A DNA stretch of 64,000 nt from Bacteroidota bacterium (GTDB taxonomy: Bacteria > Bacteroidota > Bacteroidia > JABEUT01): contig JABCZW010000001.1 in the NCBI GenBank assembly GCA_013289475.1, positions 62,001 through 126,000 on the forward strand. The letters are read 5' to 3'. Positions 1 to 9,879 of this stretch are shown one piece after another. Position numbers and translations under genes: made by a program. Positions within the stretch are counted from its first letter, which is position 1. The number at the start of each line of letters is the position of its first letter. Under the pieces are notes generated by a model. The model was not told the DNA's origin and did no database searches. It saw nothing but the letters and a program-made list of their open reading frames with translations.

Positions 1-3000
1 CGAGTAGAATATTTCTTCAGGCGCTACAAGTTTTTCGTGCAATACACCCGAATTATCATAATAGTAATAGGTCTCTGTTTTCTTAGTATTCACTTCATTC
101 TGCAAATACTGAACTAGGTTAGTTATTACTGTATTATCTACATCATACCCCGATTTTTTTGCTTCGAGTAAAAAGTGTAGCCCGTATGCAGAGCACCACC
201 AGCTTTCGTACATATCGCCCATACCCGGCCAGTAAGCAAGGCCTCCGTTATATTCCTGCGAAGCATAAATTTTCTTTATGGCCTCGGTAATAATAAAGTT
301 AGGATTGTACTTCTGGTTATTGTCTTTTTGGCCCAATGCCTTTACCAATGCTGAATAGTAGAGCACAGGGAAAGCCGTAGATACAGTCTGCTCCATACAT
401 CCGTAAGGATAGTTGAGCAGGTCGCCCAGGTTTTTATTGAATTGCGCCAAGGGCGATTTACTGACAATTAAGTATCCTTTAGTAGCATCGTTGGCTGTAT
501 AGGCAGTGGTCAGATTTATATCTTTTACAGAGCCTCCTGTTATTTCACCCGCTTCAGTTAATTTTTCCAATGGCATAGGCGGGCGCACAGGTAACTCTTC
601 GTGTTCTGTATAAGTTTCGTGATTTGCCTTTACCGAAATATCGACCTTACCCACGTTGATTGCTGCTGTCGCATTTAACTGGAAGGATATATCTTTTTCG
701 GAGTGGGCAGGTATTTCAACTTCCTGGCTTGCTGGTCCTGCAATTTGCAATGGCCCCGAAACACTTACTGTTGCAGTAGCGGTCATTTTCTTTGCCATAG
801 TATTATTCAGACTCACATTAAGTGTGTTCTGGTCGTTAGGGCTCAGGAACCTTGGCAGAGAAGAAGATATAACCACAGGGTCAGCAACAATAATATTTTT
901 GTCAGAGCTTCCGAATGAACTGCCCTTATAAGCCACCGCCATTACACGCAACGACCCCGAGTACTCGGGGATGTTTATGGTGTAAGAACATTGGCCGGAG
1001 CTATTGGCTTTCAGTATTCCGCTCCAATACGATAAAATGCGGACACGCTTTCCGCCAACAGGGTTAAGCCTGCCTTCAAGGCCTTCGTCACCCGCCATGC
1101 TCGATGATGAAAGCTCCGGCAATACGCGAGGGTAGATATCATAGGTGCCCACTTCAAGCGCACGCTTGCTATAGAAATAACTATAAGGGTCAGGTGTTTT
1201 AAAATCGGTTATCTGCAAGGTGCCTTCATCTACTGCCGCAATTGTTACCTCTGCATTCGGTTGGGTTTTTACCGTAATGGTTTGCGTTGTTTTCGAATGG
1301 CAATTATCAACCGATACTATCTGCACATTCAGTTTGTTTGCCTTGTCTTCAACCTTTATTGGTAAAAAGCCCCGTGCAATGGTAAGCGGTAATGAGTTGT
1401 CGCTCAATGGGCGTATCAGCGACGCCGATACATAAATTCCCGGCAGGTAATCTTTCTTAATAGGTATACTCAGGCTGGCAGATTTATTTTCGGTATGCAC
1501 AAAATACTTTTCAAGCATTTCGTTCTGTTCAACAGTTACCACCAATTCTCCTTCAAAAGGACATTTGAAGATCAGATCGGCATTATCGCCCGGCTTGTAA
1601 GATTCCTGCTTGGCAACTATCTGCACATTTCCTTCCTTCTGCACCTGGAACGAATTGTTTTGCGTGGTAGCAAAGCCATAGGCATAGAAGTAGTGTGTTA
1701 CATAAGTATTGCTTCCTGAATAAGGCAATATCCTTACTTCGTACTCACCTGATTCGGTTGGGTTGTAATCAATGGAAGCTCTGCCGTTAACAAAGTTTAC
1801 GTCTTTATAAAACACGGTATGGTTCACTTCCTGCGATTCGTAACGGTATGAATTGTAGCTATTGGTAAGAACAGTTTCCCATGTGTGCCTTATAACCTGC
1901 ACATAAGCCGAAGTTGAAGCAGAATAAGGATTACCATTTTTATCTGCAGCGGCAAATCCAATGCTCAATGGTTTATCAGTACCTACCCATGTATCGAAGT
2001 TTTGTATACCGTAAAATATTTTCTGGGTATAGACTTTAAACTGCTGTTCACGGTTCACGGGCCTTCCTGTTTCATCGAATACAGTAACTATACTTTTACC
2101 TGTAAGTAAGCCCACGTTTGGCTGATCAGGCAAGTCGTAGCTGATTGTAGCAGTACCTTTCTCATCTGTTTTTCCGTCAGATGTTTGCTGCTGGAATGTA
2201 ATATTGTTCGGACGAGTAATGTAGAAGGTGTAATCTTTAAATATGTTGGAATAAAAAGGAGTAAACTCCAGATCTAATGTTGACTGGTAGTTTTTATTGG
2301 CAGCAGGCGGCCCGAATAATTCGTTTGCCTGTACAAATATTTTAACTGTATTGCCAATATCATATTGTTGTGCATCGGTCTGCACATTTACTCTTATACG
2401 TTGCGGCATAAACTCCTCCACCATAAACTGGTACGATTTCAGCATTACATCGTTACCCGAATACATACTAATATTATAAGCGCCTGTCATAGCAGCTGTC
2501 GGTGTCGAGAATGAAATAGCGCAAGAGCCCTCTTCATCCAGCTTGCCCTTAATTTCCTGTAACTGCTTGCCGTTTGGCATGGTTATTTTAAACTTCACAG
2601 GTACATCTTTCAACGTGTGCCAATCAAACGTGCGTACAATTGAATTGATGTTAATAGTATCGCCGGGGCGGTAGAGGTCGCGACAGCTATAAATAAATGC
2701 ATCGTAAGGAACATTATTGGTTGTTTTTCCGCCTACATCAAACGGAGACATATTAATGGTGTTATCCTGCAAATTCATAAACGAAAAATCGTTTCCGTTG
2801 GTGGCAATAATTGCAGCCACATCTTTACCCGGGTATTTCGACCTGTCGTATTCAAAAGTTGCCATACCATCTCCATCGGTAGTGGCAGTATATATTTCCT
2901 GGTTGTTATCGCTCACAAAAGTTATTTTGGTTCCTGCCATTTTAGTGCCGTTAACCAGTGAATGACAGAACACATAAATGTTCTTCTCGCCTTTTTTAAC

Positions 3001-4458
3001 GATCATGCCAATGTCAGACACTACCAATAATTTGCTGTCTTCCACCCAAGGCTTTTTCTTATCCTGAACTTTAATAAGGTAAATGCCTTTGCGTGTATTA
3101 TCGTATTGAATGTCGGCAGGTGTAATGTTCAATAACGACGTCATTCCTGTCATTGGCAGGCCGGCGGTATTCAATTCTCTTTTGGTAATTACATCGCCAA
3201 AGGTTGTATCGGCAGCATAATCGTATGATGAATGGTAGCCACCCTCATCATCATCGCCATCACCTCCGCCTTCTCCGTAATAATCTCCATAGCCCTGATA
3301 TTGCTGGCCACGGCGCAGGTAATGCAAAATGTTATTCTCATAAACTTTATAAACGGTCAACTTAACTGTTGGTACACTTATCAATTGTACTGCGAGATTA
3401 CGATTGCCCTGCGATGAAAGGTAAATGCTGTTCTTATCAGAGAAGCCTATATAAGGTGGAGGTGTTCCAAAATGGATAGATGTATTGTAATCGTCTTTCA
3501 GTTCAATGCCAAAAATGTTTTTAAGCTTGCCTGAAATGGTCAAGGTATAATCTTGTTTGTTAGAAAAGTCGCCGGTGATATTAAACCCATTGCCTGTTGT
3601 AGTAACTTTAAACTTAACTGCAGGCCTGAAACTGATGCACTGGTCGAGGTTTTCTGAAACAACAGGCTGAGTGGTTGTTACATTTACATAAGATTGTCCG
3701 TTTTCAAAAATTGGCAATGCATTCTCAACCTGGAACTGATCTTTAGGAGGTATTTGTGCAGTATAGTCGATATCTTTTTCAGTTTCTTTATTGCTACCTA
3801 TGCAATGAACACCCTTTTTAATGTTAATACTTAACTGACAAGGAAATGTTTCTCCGTCAGCAGGTTTAAACAGAAGTTTTACTTGTTTGCCATCATCAGC
3901 CGATACAAGTTCGGGCTGTACAATTGTTTTGCCCTCGGTAAGTGTAATCTTCGATAGTATAGAGGATGGTGATACGGCATAATTGAAATCGAGGTTAACA
4001 CCTACGTACACACCTGCCGAAGCATTTCCGTTTTTCAGTGTCCAGAAAGTTTCAACATTGTCGAGCTTTAAATAGGGGGTATGGAATGTGATTGGCTTAT
4101 CATCAATTGCCATATCCTTATGCAGGTGTATCAAAAGTTTTTTAGTCAAGGTTACTTTATACTCTGTGCTTGGCTGGAAAGATTGAAATGGAGAGAAGGT
4201 AAGCTGGTTTGGGCCCGACCATTCATATACACCTTGTATGGCAGGCTTTATATCGAGGTAATGAACACTATCTGATTTATATAAAAGAGAATCACCAACA
4301 AGATTGGCAGAAAATGTAAATACCAACGATTGCTGTGTCTGAACTTCACCGTTAGGGAAGTTAACTTCCTTTACTGTAAGTTTTCCATTGCGGTTGCAGG
4401 CAGAAAATAAAAAGGCAACACAAATTGTATAAAGGAATGCAAGTGATAAACGTTTCAT
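1..4458 (-). CDS. Alpha-2-macroglobulin family lipoprotein (C-terminus off the left edge)
   Basis: The reading frame is open from the ATG at 4458 to base 1, giving 1,486 visible residues; the gene continues beyond the window. The N-terminus is a lipoprotein signal (FLFSAC, Cys21), so the protein should be membrane-anchored and face the periplasm. The central part has the macroglobulin-like (MG) beta domains of the bacterial alpha-2-macroglobulin family. The thioester motif GCMEQ is intact at bases 388-402 (Cys about residue 1354), inside the alpha-helical thioester domain. In this family the thioester traps attacking proteases covalently, and the protein is thought to guard the cell envelope. 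An Asp/Gly-rich, low-complexity stretch sits near residues 386-412. Full-length relatives are usually longer, so I infer that a few hundred C-terminal residues are missing here. Whether a PBP1C gene follows, as in Proteobacteria, cannot be seen. Confidence 0.93.
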   Translation of the reverse strand, partial: MKRLSLAFLYTICVAFLFSACNRNGKLTVKEVNFPNGEVQTQQSLVFTFSANLVGDSLLYKSDSVHYLDIKPAIQGVYEWSGPNQLTFSPFQSFQPSTEYKVTLTKKLLIHLHKDMAIDDKPITFHTPYLKLDNVETFWTLKNGNASAGVYVGVNLDFNYAVSPSSILSKITLTEGKTIVQPELVSADDGKQVKLLFKPADGETFPCQLSINIKKGVHCIGSNKETEKDIDYTAQIPPKDQFQVENALPIFENGQSYVNVTTTQPVVSENLDQCISFRPAVKFKVTTTGNGFNITGDFSNKQDYTLTISGKLKNIFGIELKDDYNTSIHFGTPPPYIGFSDKNSIYLSSQGNRNLAVQLISVPTVKLTVYKVYENNILHYLRRGQQYQGYGDYYGEGGGDGDDDEGGYHSSYDYAADTTFGDVITKRELNTAGLPMTGMTSLLNITPADIQYDNTRKGIYLIKVQDKKKPWVEDSKLLVVSDIGMIVKKGEKNIYVFCHSLVNGTKMAGTKITFVSDNNQEIYTATTDGDGMATFEYDRSKYPGKDVAAIIATNGNDFSFMNLQDNTINMSPFDVGGKTTNNVPYDAFIYSCRDLYRPGDTININSIVRTFDWHTLKDVPVKFKITMPNGKQLQEIKGKLDEEGSCAISFSTPTAAMTGAYNISMYSGNDVMLKSYQFMVEEFMPQRIRVNVQTDAQQYDIGNTVKIFVQANELFGPPAANKNYQSTLDLEFTPFYSNIFKDYTFYITRPNNITFQQQTSDGKTDEKGTATISYDLPDQPNVGLLTGKSIVTVFDETGRPVNREQQFKVYTQKIFYGIQNFDTWVGTDKPLSIGFAAADKNGNPYSASTSAYVQVIRHTWETVLTNSYNSYRYESQEVNHTVFYKDVNFVNGRASIDYNPTESGEYEVRILPYSGSNTYVTHYFYAYGFATTQNNSFQVQKEGNVQIVAKQESYKPGDNADLIFKCPFEGELVVTVEQNEMLEKYFVHTENKSASLSIPIKKDYLPGIYVSASLIRPLSDNSLPLTIARGFLPIKVEDKANKLNVQIVSVDNCHSKTTQTITVKTQPNAEVTIAAVDEGTLQITDFKTPDPYSYFYSKRALEVGTYDIYPRVLPELSSSSMAGDEGLEGRLNPVGGKRVRILSYWSGILKANSSGQCSYTINIPEYSGSLRVMAVAYKGSSFGSSDKNIIVADPVVISSSLPRFLSPNDQNTLNVSLNNTMAKKMTATATVSVSGPLQIAGPASQEVEIPAHSEKDISFQLNATAAINVGKVDISVKANHETYTEHEELPVRPPMPLEKLTEAGEITGGSVKDINLTTAYTANDATKGYLIVSKSPLAQFNKNLGDLLNYPYGCMEQTVSTAFPVLYYSALVKALGQKDNNQKYNPNFIITEAIKKIYASQEYNGGLAYWPGMGDMYESWWCSAYGLHFLLEAKKSGYDVDNTVITNLVQYLQNEVNTKKTETYYYYDNSGVLHEKLVAPEEIFYS

Positions 4459-4562
4459 GAAAATGATGGTTAAAAGAAGTTATTGGGCTTTAGGTATATG
4501 CAAGACAAATTATATTGTACGAATGTACAAATATCATTGAATGCCTGCAAAGAAATTAAAGA

Positions 4563-5279
4563 TTAATGTGTGGCAAAAACCAACCCACATACATAGGTAG
4601 GTAATTCGGGGTAGGTAGTGCCATTAACTGATGCCATAACTGAACCTGATTGAGCCTGGGCGGGCATTGTTCCTGCTTTGAAAAGGTTTGAAAGGCGATA
4701 GTTGAAGTATAGGGATACTCCTGTTATTTTGCCAAACCTGAATGTAAGACCATAATTAGTGGGATTTGCAAAGTTCAGTAGCCTGTCGGTTGTTTTTACA
4801 GATGCGCCTGTAGCATTTGCGGCTGTCGTATTATCCCATGTAATATGTTTAGTGTAAAACGTCCAATCGAAGTAAAAGCCACCATCTAAGAAGAAAGAAC
4901 CTATATAAAAGCGATCAAAAACCAGCCCTCCAAAATTATCAAAACTCACTTTTTCTGAGTTATGGAGGGTATTATTGGGTAATACCTTATTGGTGTCTTG
5001 TTTTAAAAAGAAATCTGTCGATTTATAATATATGTCAATACCTATACCATTCCATTTAGCGAATTTATATCCAATACCGGCTCCAATTATAAACTCTCTC
5101 GAATTACCATAAAGAACTGTGGCATTAGTGGCTGAGTTACCTAAAACAAAACCTCCGCCGATAAATAAATCCTGTATAGTGTGGTCAAAGCTATTATCTA
5201 TAGTATCTGCAGCATCCTGGGCCATAGCCGGTATAAATAAAACAGATAGAATTCCCGCTATATAGTATCTTAATTTCAT
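4563..5279 (-). CDS. Putative outer-membrane beta-barrel protein
   Basis: This 238-residue protein starts with a clear Sec signal peptide (MKLRYYIAGILSVLFIPAMA followed by Q). The rest alternates short beta strands with Gly and aromatic residues (for example GAGIGYKFAKWNGIGIDIYY and NYGLTFRFGKITGVSLYFNY), as expected for a small porin-like barrel of the outer-membrane beta-barrel superfamily. I cannot name a ligand or an exact family. It lies 104 bp downstream of the alpha-2-macroglobulin gene start on the same strand, and a TATATTTG -7 element lies 21 nt upstream of its ATG, so it probably has its own promoter and may read through into the macroglobulin gene. Confidence 0.8.
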   Translation of the reverse strand: MKLRYYIAGILSVLFIPAMAQDAADTIDNSFDHTIQDLFIGGGFVLGNSATNATVLYGNSREFIIGAGIGYKFAKWNGIGIDIYYKSTDFFLKQDTNKVLPNNTLHNSEKVSFDNFGGLVFDRFYIGSFFLDGGFYFDWTFYTKHITWDNTTAANATGASVKTTDRLLNFANPTNYGLTFRFGKITGVSLYFNYRLSNLFKAGTMPAQAQSGSVMASVNGTTYPELPTYVCGLVFATH

Positions 5280-5299
5280 AGGCTATGTTTAATAATGCG

Positions 5300-5307
5300 C
5301 AAATATA
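5300..5307 (-). promoter_or_regulatory. -7 element of the outer-membrane protein gene
   Basis: TATATTTG on the minus strand matches the Bacteroidetes -7 consensus TAnnTTTG and ends 20 nt before the ATG at 5279. I see no good TTTG -33 element at the normal distance. Confidence 0.5.
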
Positions 5308-5318
5308 GAGTTTTAGAT

Positions 5319-5350
5319 TTTGTTTTGCCCCACAGCTATTGTTACCTTTG
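5319..5350 (+). promoter_or_regulatory. Bacteroidetes-type promoter of the PPK2 gene
   Basis: TTTG at 5319-5322, a 20-nt spacer and TACCTTTG at 5343-5350 match the primary sigma factor consensus of Bacteroidetes (TTTG-N19/21-TAnnTTTG). The -7 box ends 19 nt before the ATG at 5370. This is the cleanest promoter of the window. Confidence 0.75.
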
Positions 5351-5369
5351 TAAGAATTAAATATCCATT

Positions 5370-6101
5370 ATGATAAATTTAAGCAAGTTATCTACCGAGT
5401 GGGAAAAAGAGGTAGATAGAAAAAAAACTGAAGAGGAGACAATTAAACTGAGAGACGAGTTGTTCGACTTACAGAACGTACTTTATGCGGAGCAAAAGCA
5501 TAGTTTACTGGTTATACTTCAAGGTATGGATGCATCGGGTAAAGATGGAACGGTTAGGCATGTATTTTCGTGTATGAATCCTATGGGGGTTGATGTAAAA
5601 GCCTTTAAAGCGCCTACTGAAGAGGAAAGCAAGCACGATTTTTTATGGAGAGTGCATCAACATGCTCCCGCAAAAGGCATGATACAAATATTTAACCGCT
5701 CGCATTACGAAGATATTTTAGTGCCAACAGTACATAATGATATTGATAAAGCGCTTATTGAAAAAAGATATGATGTAATAAATAGTTTTGAGCAAAACCT
5801 GGTCGATTCCGGAACGGTTATATTAAAGTTTTTCTTGCATATATCTAAAGAAGAACAGAAGAAAAGAATTGATGAGAGACTGACAAAGCCTGCTAAAAAA
5901 TGGAAGTATGACCCTGCTGATAAAGCAGAGGCCAACAACTGGGATGCATATATGGAAGTATATGAAAGGATATTTGATAAATGCAGCCCGGCAATACCAT
6001 GGATAATTGTTCCGTCCGACCATAAATGGTACCGTAGTTATACAATTGCTAAAGAAATGGTTAAGACGTTGAAGTCATTAAAAATGAAATACCCTTCCTG
6101 A
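5370..6101 (+). CDS. ppk2: PPK2 family polyphosphate:nucleotide phosphotransferase
   Basis: This 243-residue soluble protein has the PPK2 fold signature: a Walker A loop (LQGMDASGKDGTVRHV, about residues 49-64) and the Walker B/lid region (FNRSHYEDILV, about 110-120), followed by the basic lid segment (ERLTKPAKKWKYDP). PPK2 enzymes move the terminal phosphate of inorganic polyphosphate onto nucleoside mono- or diphosphates, regenerating ADP/ATP or GTP in the cytoplasm. The single-domain length fits a class I or III enzyme, but I cannot choose between AMP and ADP as the preferred acceptor from sequence alone. The gene has its own strong promoter and is followed 35 bp later by the MgtC/DUF4010 gene on the same strand. 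Confidence 0.93.
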   Translation: MINLSKLSTEWEKEVDRKKTEEETIKLRDELFDLQNVLYAEQKHSLLVILQGMDASGKDGTVRHVFSCMNPMGVDVKAFKAPTEEESKHDFLWRVHQHAPAKGMIQIFNRSHYEDILVPTVHNDIDKALIEKRYDVINSFEQNLVDSGTVILKFFLHISKEEQKKRIDERLTKPAKKWKYDPADKAEANNWDAYMEVYERIFDKCSPAIPWIIVPSDHKWYRSYTIAKEMVKTLKSLKMKYPS

Positions 6102-6136
6102 TAATAAATCAGTATATTTATAGCAGATTTTAAGCT

Positions 6137-7408
6137 ATGGAAGACATTATAAATCAAATCCCACCTGACCTTTTTAAGTTTCTGTTAGTCACTGTATTTT
6201 CTTTGCTAATAGGGCTTGAACAACGCAGGCATAATAAAGATGAGGCTACTGAAACGCTCTTTGGTACCGACCGTACCTTTACGTTAATTGGCATAACCGG
6301 GTTCATACTTTATGTGATAAGCCCGCAAGCTCTTTTACCTTTTGCAGTTGGCTTTGTAATTATTGGTGGGTTATTGGCTATTTATTACTTCCAGAAAATA
6401 AAGATCCAGCAAAGGTTCGGAATGACTTCGCTGATTACTGCACTTATTACATATAGCCTTGCTCCATTGGTATATACCCAAAACAAGGCAGTAGTGCTAT
6501 TGCTGGTTGTAGGTGTTTTGGTTATAACTGAAATAAAAGACAGCCTGAGGCGATTTACTACCAAGTTCGATAATGATGAGTTTATATCTCTAGCCAAGTT
6601 CCTTGTACTGGCAGGAGTTATCTTACCACTTTTGCCCGATGCGCCAATTTCAGAAACAATTGCCATTTCGCCTTATAAATTCTGGTTGGCTATTGTTGTG
6701 GTTTCAAGTATTTCTTATTTCAGTTACCTATTGCGCAAGTTTGTTTTCCCTGATACTGGCATATTGCTGACCGGTGTGTTGGGTGGCTTATACAGCAGTA
6801 CAGCTACCACCGTAATACTTGCACGTAAAAGCAAAGAAGATATTGATGGTAACCGTATTGTAGGCGCCATGTTCCTGGCCTTAACCATGATGTACCTGCG
6901 CATATTTTTATTGGCTTTGTTTTTTAACCAGCAAATAGCCATGCTTTTATTGCCAAAATTTATTGCTCTCATTATTGTAAGTGCATTGATAGCGGTATAT
7001 TTCATTAAAATTAAAAAGGCTGCAGTTGCTAAAGGAGCAGAAAAAATAGCCCCTGCTGCACATCAAAACCCGCTTGAATTTAAGACCGCTATGTTGTTTG
7101 GAGCACTATTTATTGTGTTCGCAATTATTACCCAATTTGTAATTAAAACATATGGAGGTAATGGCGTTAGGACATTGGCTTTTGTAGTTGGTGTTACTGA
7201 TATTGATCCTTTTATTATTAATCTCTTTCAGGGTAAACTAAGCATAGGTGCCGATATTATTACCGCTGCAGTACTTAATGCCATAACCAGTAACAACGCA
7301 CTTAAATTGATTTATGCCCTTGGTCTTTCTGATAAATCGCTTCGAAAAGAGTTAATCCTAAGCTTCGGAGTATTGATTGTGGCAGGTATAGTTTGTGTAT
7401 TTATTTAG
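6137..7408 (+). CDS. MgtC/SapB-type membrane protein with DUF4010 domain
   Basis: This 423-residue polytopic membrane protein has an N-terminal MgtC-like half (LLIGLEQRR near residue 28, the conserved G-x-E-R-type motif of the family, then FTLIGITGF) and a C-terminal DUF4010 half (LTGVLGGLYSSTATTVILARKSKE near 212-235). About a dozen hydrophobic segments are visible. The family is tied to magnesium homeostasis or acid survival in some pathogens, but no transport activity is established for this two-domain form. It lies 35 bp after the PPK2 gene and is probably co-transcribed. Its 3' end overlaps the convergent PrsW-type gene by 8 bp. Confidence 0.85.
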   Translation: MEDIINQIPPDLFKFLLVTVFSLLIGLEQRRHNKDEATETLFGTDRTFTLIGITGFILYVISPQALLPFAVGFVIIGGLLAIYYFQKIKIQQRFGMTSLITALITYSLAPLVYTQNKAVVLLLVVGVLVITEIKDSLRRFTTKFDNDEFISLAKFLVLAGVILPLLPDAPISETIAISPYKFWLAIVVVSSISYFSYLLRKFVFPDTGILLTGVLGGLYSSTATTVILARKSKEDIDGNRIVGAMFLALTMMYLRIFLLALFFNQQIAMLLLPKFIALIIVSALIAVYFIKIKKAAVAKGAEKIAPAAHQNPLEFKTAMLFGALFIVFAIITQFVIKTYGGNGVRTLAFVVGVTDIDPFIINLFQGKLSIGADIITAAVLNAITSNNALKLIYALGLSDKSLRKELILSFGVLIVAGIVCVFI

Positions 7409-8741
7409 CTTGACTTTCTTCGACTATTTTTAGAGGCTTTGCATAAGCCCATTCTAAAAACTTGAAACTTGTTGAAGATTTTGTAGTGTCTTCAATAGCT
7501 GCTGTATCACTTACTTTTAAAAGCCCGATAATAGGGTACTTATCGAACGCAAGGGTTTTGTCTTTGATTTTTGGCTTCAGAATCATGTATTCAAACTTTT
7601 CTTTAACATCATCATAAAAAACCTTAGCTAAAAATAGAGTTTCGTCATATTTCAGGAATATCTTTTTCTCGATATACGCTAAACGAGGTTTTTCAATGTG
7701 CAGAGTTTTTGAAAGAGGGCATAAAGTGAAATACTCTTCATAGTAAGTACCCATTCGGTTCTCCGTATACGATTCTCCTTTGATTTTTATTTTTTGCCCG
7801 GGTGCGTTAAGCACAAATGGTAATTCAAGTTTAAGTGGTTGCCACCTGTTTTGTATAAGTTTAAGCTGACTTAGGCGAAGAACAGAAATAATAATAATAA
7901 ACCCTCCCACATATACTGAGGCTTGAAAATGCAGCAATGCTTTATTGAAGTCAGTTTGGTAGCCCATTACAAAAAATTGCAAAATAAATACTATTGCATA
8001 GTATATCATTATTCTTGTTGCTATTTTATCAGAATTAACAACCTTTTTGTAGCTAAAATTTGAAGAATTATTGAGTGAATTACTTAGTATTGTTGCAAAT
8101 ACTGATATAAGTAAAAAGAAATAAAGTACCGTGAAAAGCCATGCAAAGGGTATAGAATTATTTATAATAAGAAAATCATAAATACCATGTGCAAGCGCTG
8201 CCAATAAAACAAACCCAATAACTAAAAAGGGTTGAAATTTTTTGTTTTTAAACTTCATTAAAACAATACCATATCCTATAAGGGCGCTATAGCACATATG
8301 CCCTAAGGAGCATAAAATTGCGCGCATATTGATAGCAGCAGGAGAGTCATTGAAATATCCTACATTTTCAACTGCGGAAAACCCAAGCGCTGATATAGAA
8401 ATAAAGGCAACATAATCGATAGGGTTATTAAAATGCTTTCGGAATAACAGAAGCATTATAATTAGCGGTACTGTCTTAGCAAGTTCTTCAACCAATCCTA
8501 CGTGAAATACACAGTATAGTAAATCATTCAATCCATTTCCGTTCAGTTTAAATGATAAATCGCTGAGTAAATATTTATCTATAGCTATAACAAGGTAAAC
8601 AGAACCGCAGCCAAGCAAAAATGTTAATATTACATATTTCAGTTCCTTCTTGTTGTATATATCTACTAACCTGTAATAATCGACCCAAATCCATGCTATA
8701 AATGCTGCAACAATTGAATATAGTACTATCATATAATTCAT
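7401..8741 (-). CDS. PrsW family intramembrane protease-like protein with C-terminal extension
   Basis: This 446-residue protein has about nine membrane segments. It carries the PrsW/CAAX-like signature set: EELAK at residues 85-89, GFSAVEN at 120-126, and transmembrane histidines in LGHMCYSALIGYG (H148) and ALAHGIYDF (H185). In Bacillus, PrsW is a membrane protease that cleaves an anti-sigma factor; the target here is unknown. After the roughly 300-residue membrane core comes a soluble tail of about 130 residues, rich in charged and aromatic residues, that I cannot assign and that is not part of the usual short PrsW. No anti-sigma gene is adjacent. Confidence 0.82.
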   Translation of the reverse strand: MNYMIVLYSIVAAFIAWIWVDYYRLVDIYNKKELKYVILTFLLGCGSVYLVIAIDKYLLSDLSFKLNGNGLNDLLYCVFHVGLVEELAKTVPLIIMLLLFRKHFNNPIDYVAFISISALGFSAVENVGYFNDSPAAINMRAILCSLGHMCYSALIGYGIVLMKFKNKKFQPFLVIGFVLLAALAHGIYDFLIINNSIPFAWLFTVLYFFLLISVFATILSNSLNNSSNFSYKKVVNSDKIATRIMIYYAIVFILQFFVMGYQTDFNKALLHFQASVYVGGFIIIISVLRLSQLKLIQNRWQPLKLELPFVLNAPGQKIKIKGESYTENRMGTYYEEYFTLCPLSKTLHIEKPRLAYIEKKIFLKYDETLFLAKVFYDDVKEKFEYMILKPKIKDKTLAFDKYPIIGLLKVSDTAAIEDTTKSSTSFKFLEWAYAKPLKIVEESQAK

Positions 8742-8861
8742 AGTGGTTAGTTAGGATTGATAATCAAAAGTATCAAAAAACTTATAGAGGAAACATTAAT
8801 AAACATCTGTTCCCCCGAAAGCCTAAATCCCTAACTTTACCACTTCAAAAAACAAAACCTT

Positions 8862-9878
8862 ATGACAATTGACCTAAGGAGCGATACTGTTACACGTCCT
8901 ACGCCCGATATGCTTAAACACATGTTTAATGCAAAGGTCGGCGATGATGTGTTTAACGAAGACCCTACTATAATAGAACTGGAAGCAAAAGCAGCCAGTA
9001 TATTTGGTAAACAGGCAGGGTTGTTCTGCCCTTCAGGTACCATGACAAACCAGATTGCCATTAAAATGCATACCCAACCTGGCGATGAATTGTTATGTGA
9101 TGTTACAGCTCACGTTTATAATTACGAGGGCGGAGGTGTGGCATTCACTTCGGGAGTGCAACCAAGGCTTATACAAGGCGACAGAGGTCGTTTTACAGCC
9201 AAACAACTCAGTGATGCTTTGCACCCTGATGCCGATTGGTTACCACGTACTACGTTAGTGGTTGTTGAGAATACCAGTAACAAAGGCGGAGGCAGTTTTT
9301 ATAAGCTTGAAAATGTAAAAGAGATTGCAGCTGTATGTCAGAAGAATAAGATTAACCTGCATATGGATGGTGCCCGCATTTTTAATGCTCTTGCTGAAAC
9401 GGGTGAAGACCCAAAGGAATATGGTAAAATATGCGATTCTGTATCAATATGCCTTTCTAAAGGATTAGGTGCACCGGTAGGTTCTTTGTTATTAGGTACA
9501 AAAGGGTTTATTGCTAATGCCCGTAGAATACGAAAACTTTTAGGCGGAGGAATGAGGCAGGCCGGGTACCTTGCTGCTGCCGGTATTTATGCATTAGATA
9601 ATAATGTGAAGCGCTTAAAGGATGATCATAAAAAAGCCAAATACCTTGGTAGTCTTCTTTCAGGTAAAACATACATAGATAACGTGTTGCCTGTAGATAC
9701 TAATATTGTAATATTTACTCTGAACGATAAAATGCCTTCTGATAAATTTATTGCCGAAATGAAGAAGGAAAATATTCTTGTATCTCTAATGGGTACTCAA
9801 CTGGTTCGAATGGTTACGCACTTAGATTTTACTGATGAAATGATCGATATAACTGAAAAAACACTGAAGAAAATATAA
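8862..9878 (+). CDS. ltaE: Low-specificity L-threonine aldolase
   Basis: This 338-residue PLP enzyme of fold type I starts with the family hallmark IDLRSDTVTRPTPDM. It has the cofactor-binding HMDGARIFNA (Asp169, Arg172) and the PLP lysine in SICLSKGLGAPVGSLL (Lys200). It cleaves L-threonine or allo-threonine to glycine and acetaldehyde in the cytoplasm. The start is fixed by the family N-terminus. The reductase gene follows after a single base, so the two are almost surely one operon. A weak TAACTTTA box near 8831-8838 could be the -7 element. Confidence 0.95.
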   Translation: MTIDLRSDTVTRPTPDMLKHMFNAKVGDDVFNEDPTIIELEAKAASIFGKQAGLFCPSGTMTNQIAIKMHTQPGDELLCDVTAHVYNYEGGGVAFTSGVQPRLIQGDRGRFTAKQLSDALHPDADWLPRTTLVVVENTSNKGGGSFYKLENVKEIAAVCQKNKINLHMDGARIFNALAETGEDPKEYGKICDSVSICLSKGLGAPVGSLLLGTKGFIANARRIRKLLGGGMRQAGYLAAAGIYALDNNVKRLKDDHKKAKYLGSLLSGKTYIDNVLPVDTNIVIFTLNDKMPSDKFIAEMKKENILVSLMGTQLVRMVTHLDFTDEMIDITEKTLKKI

Positions 9879-9879
9879 T

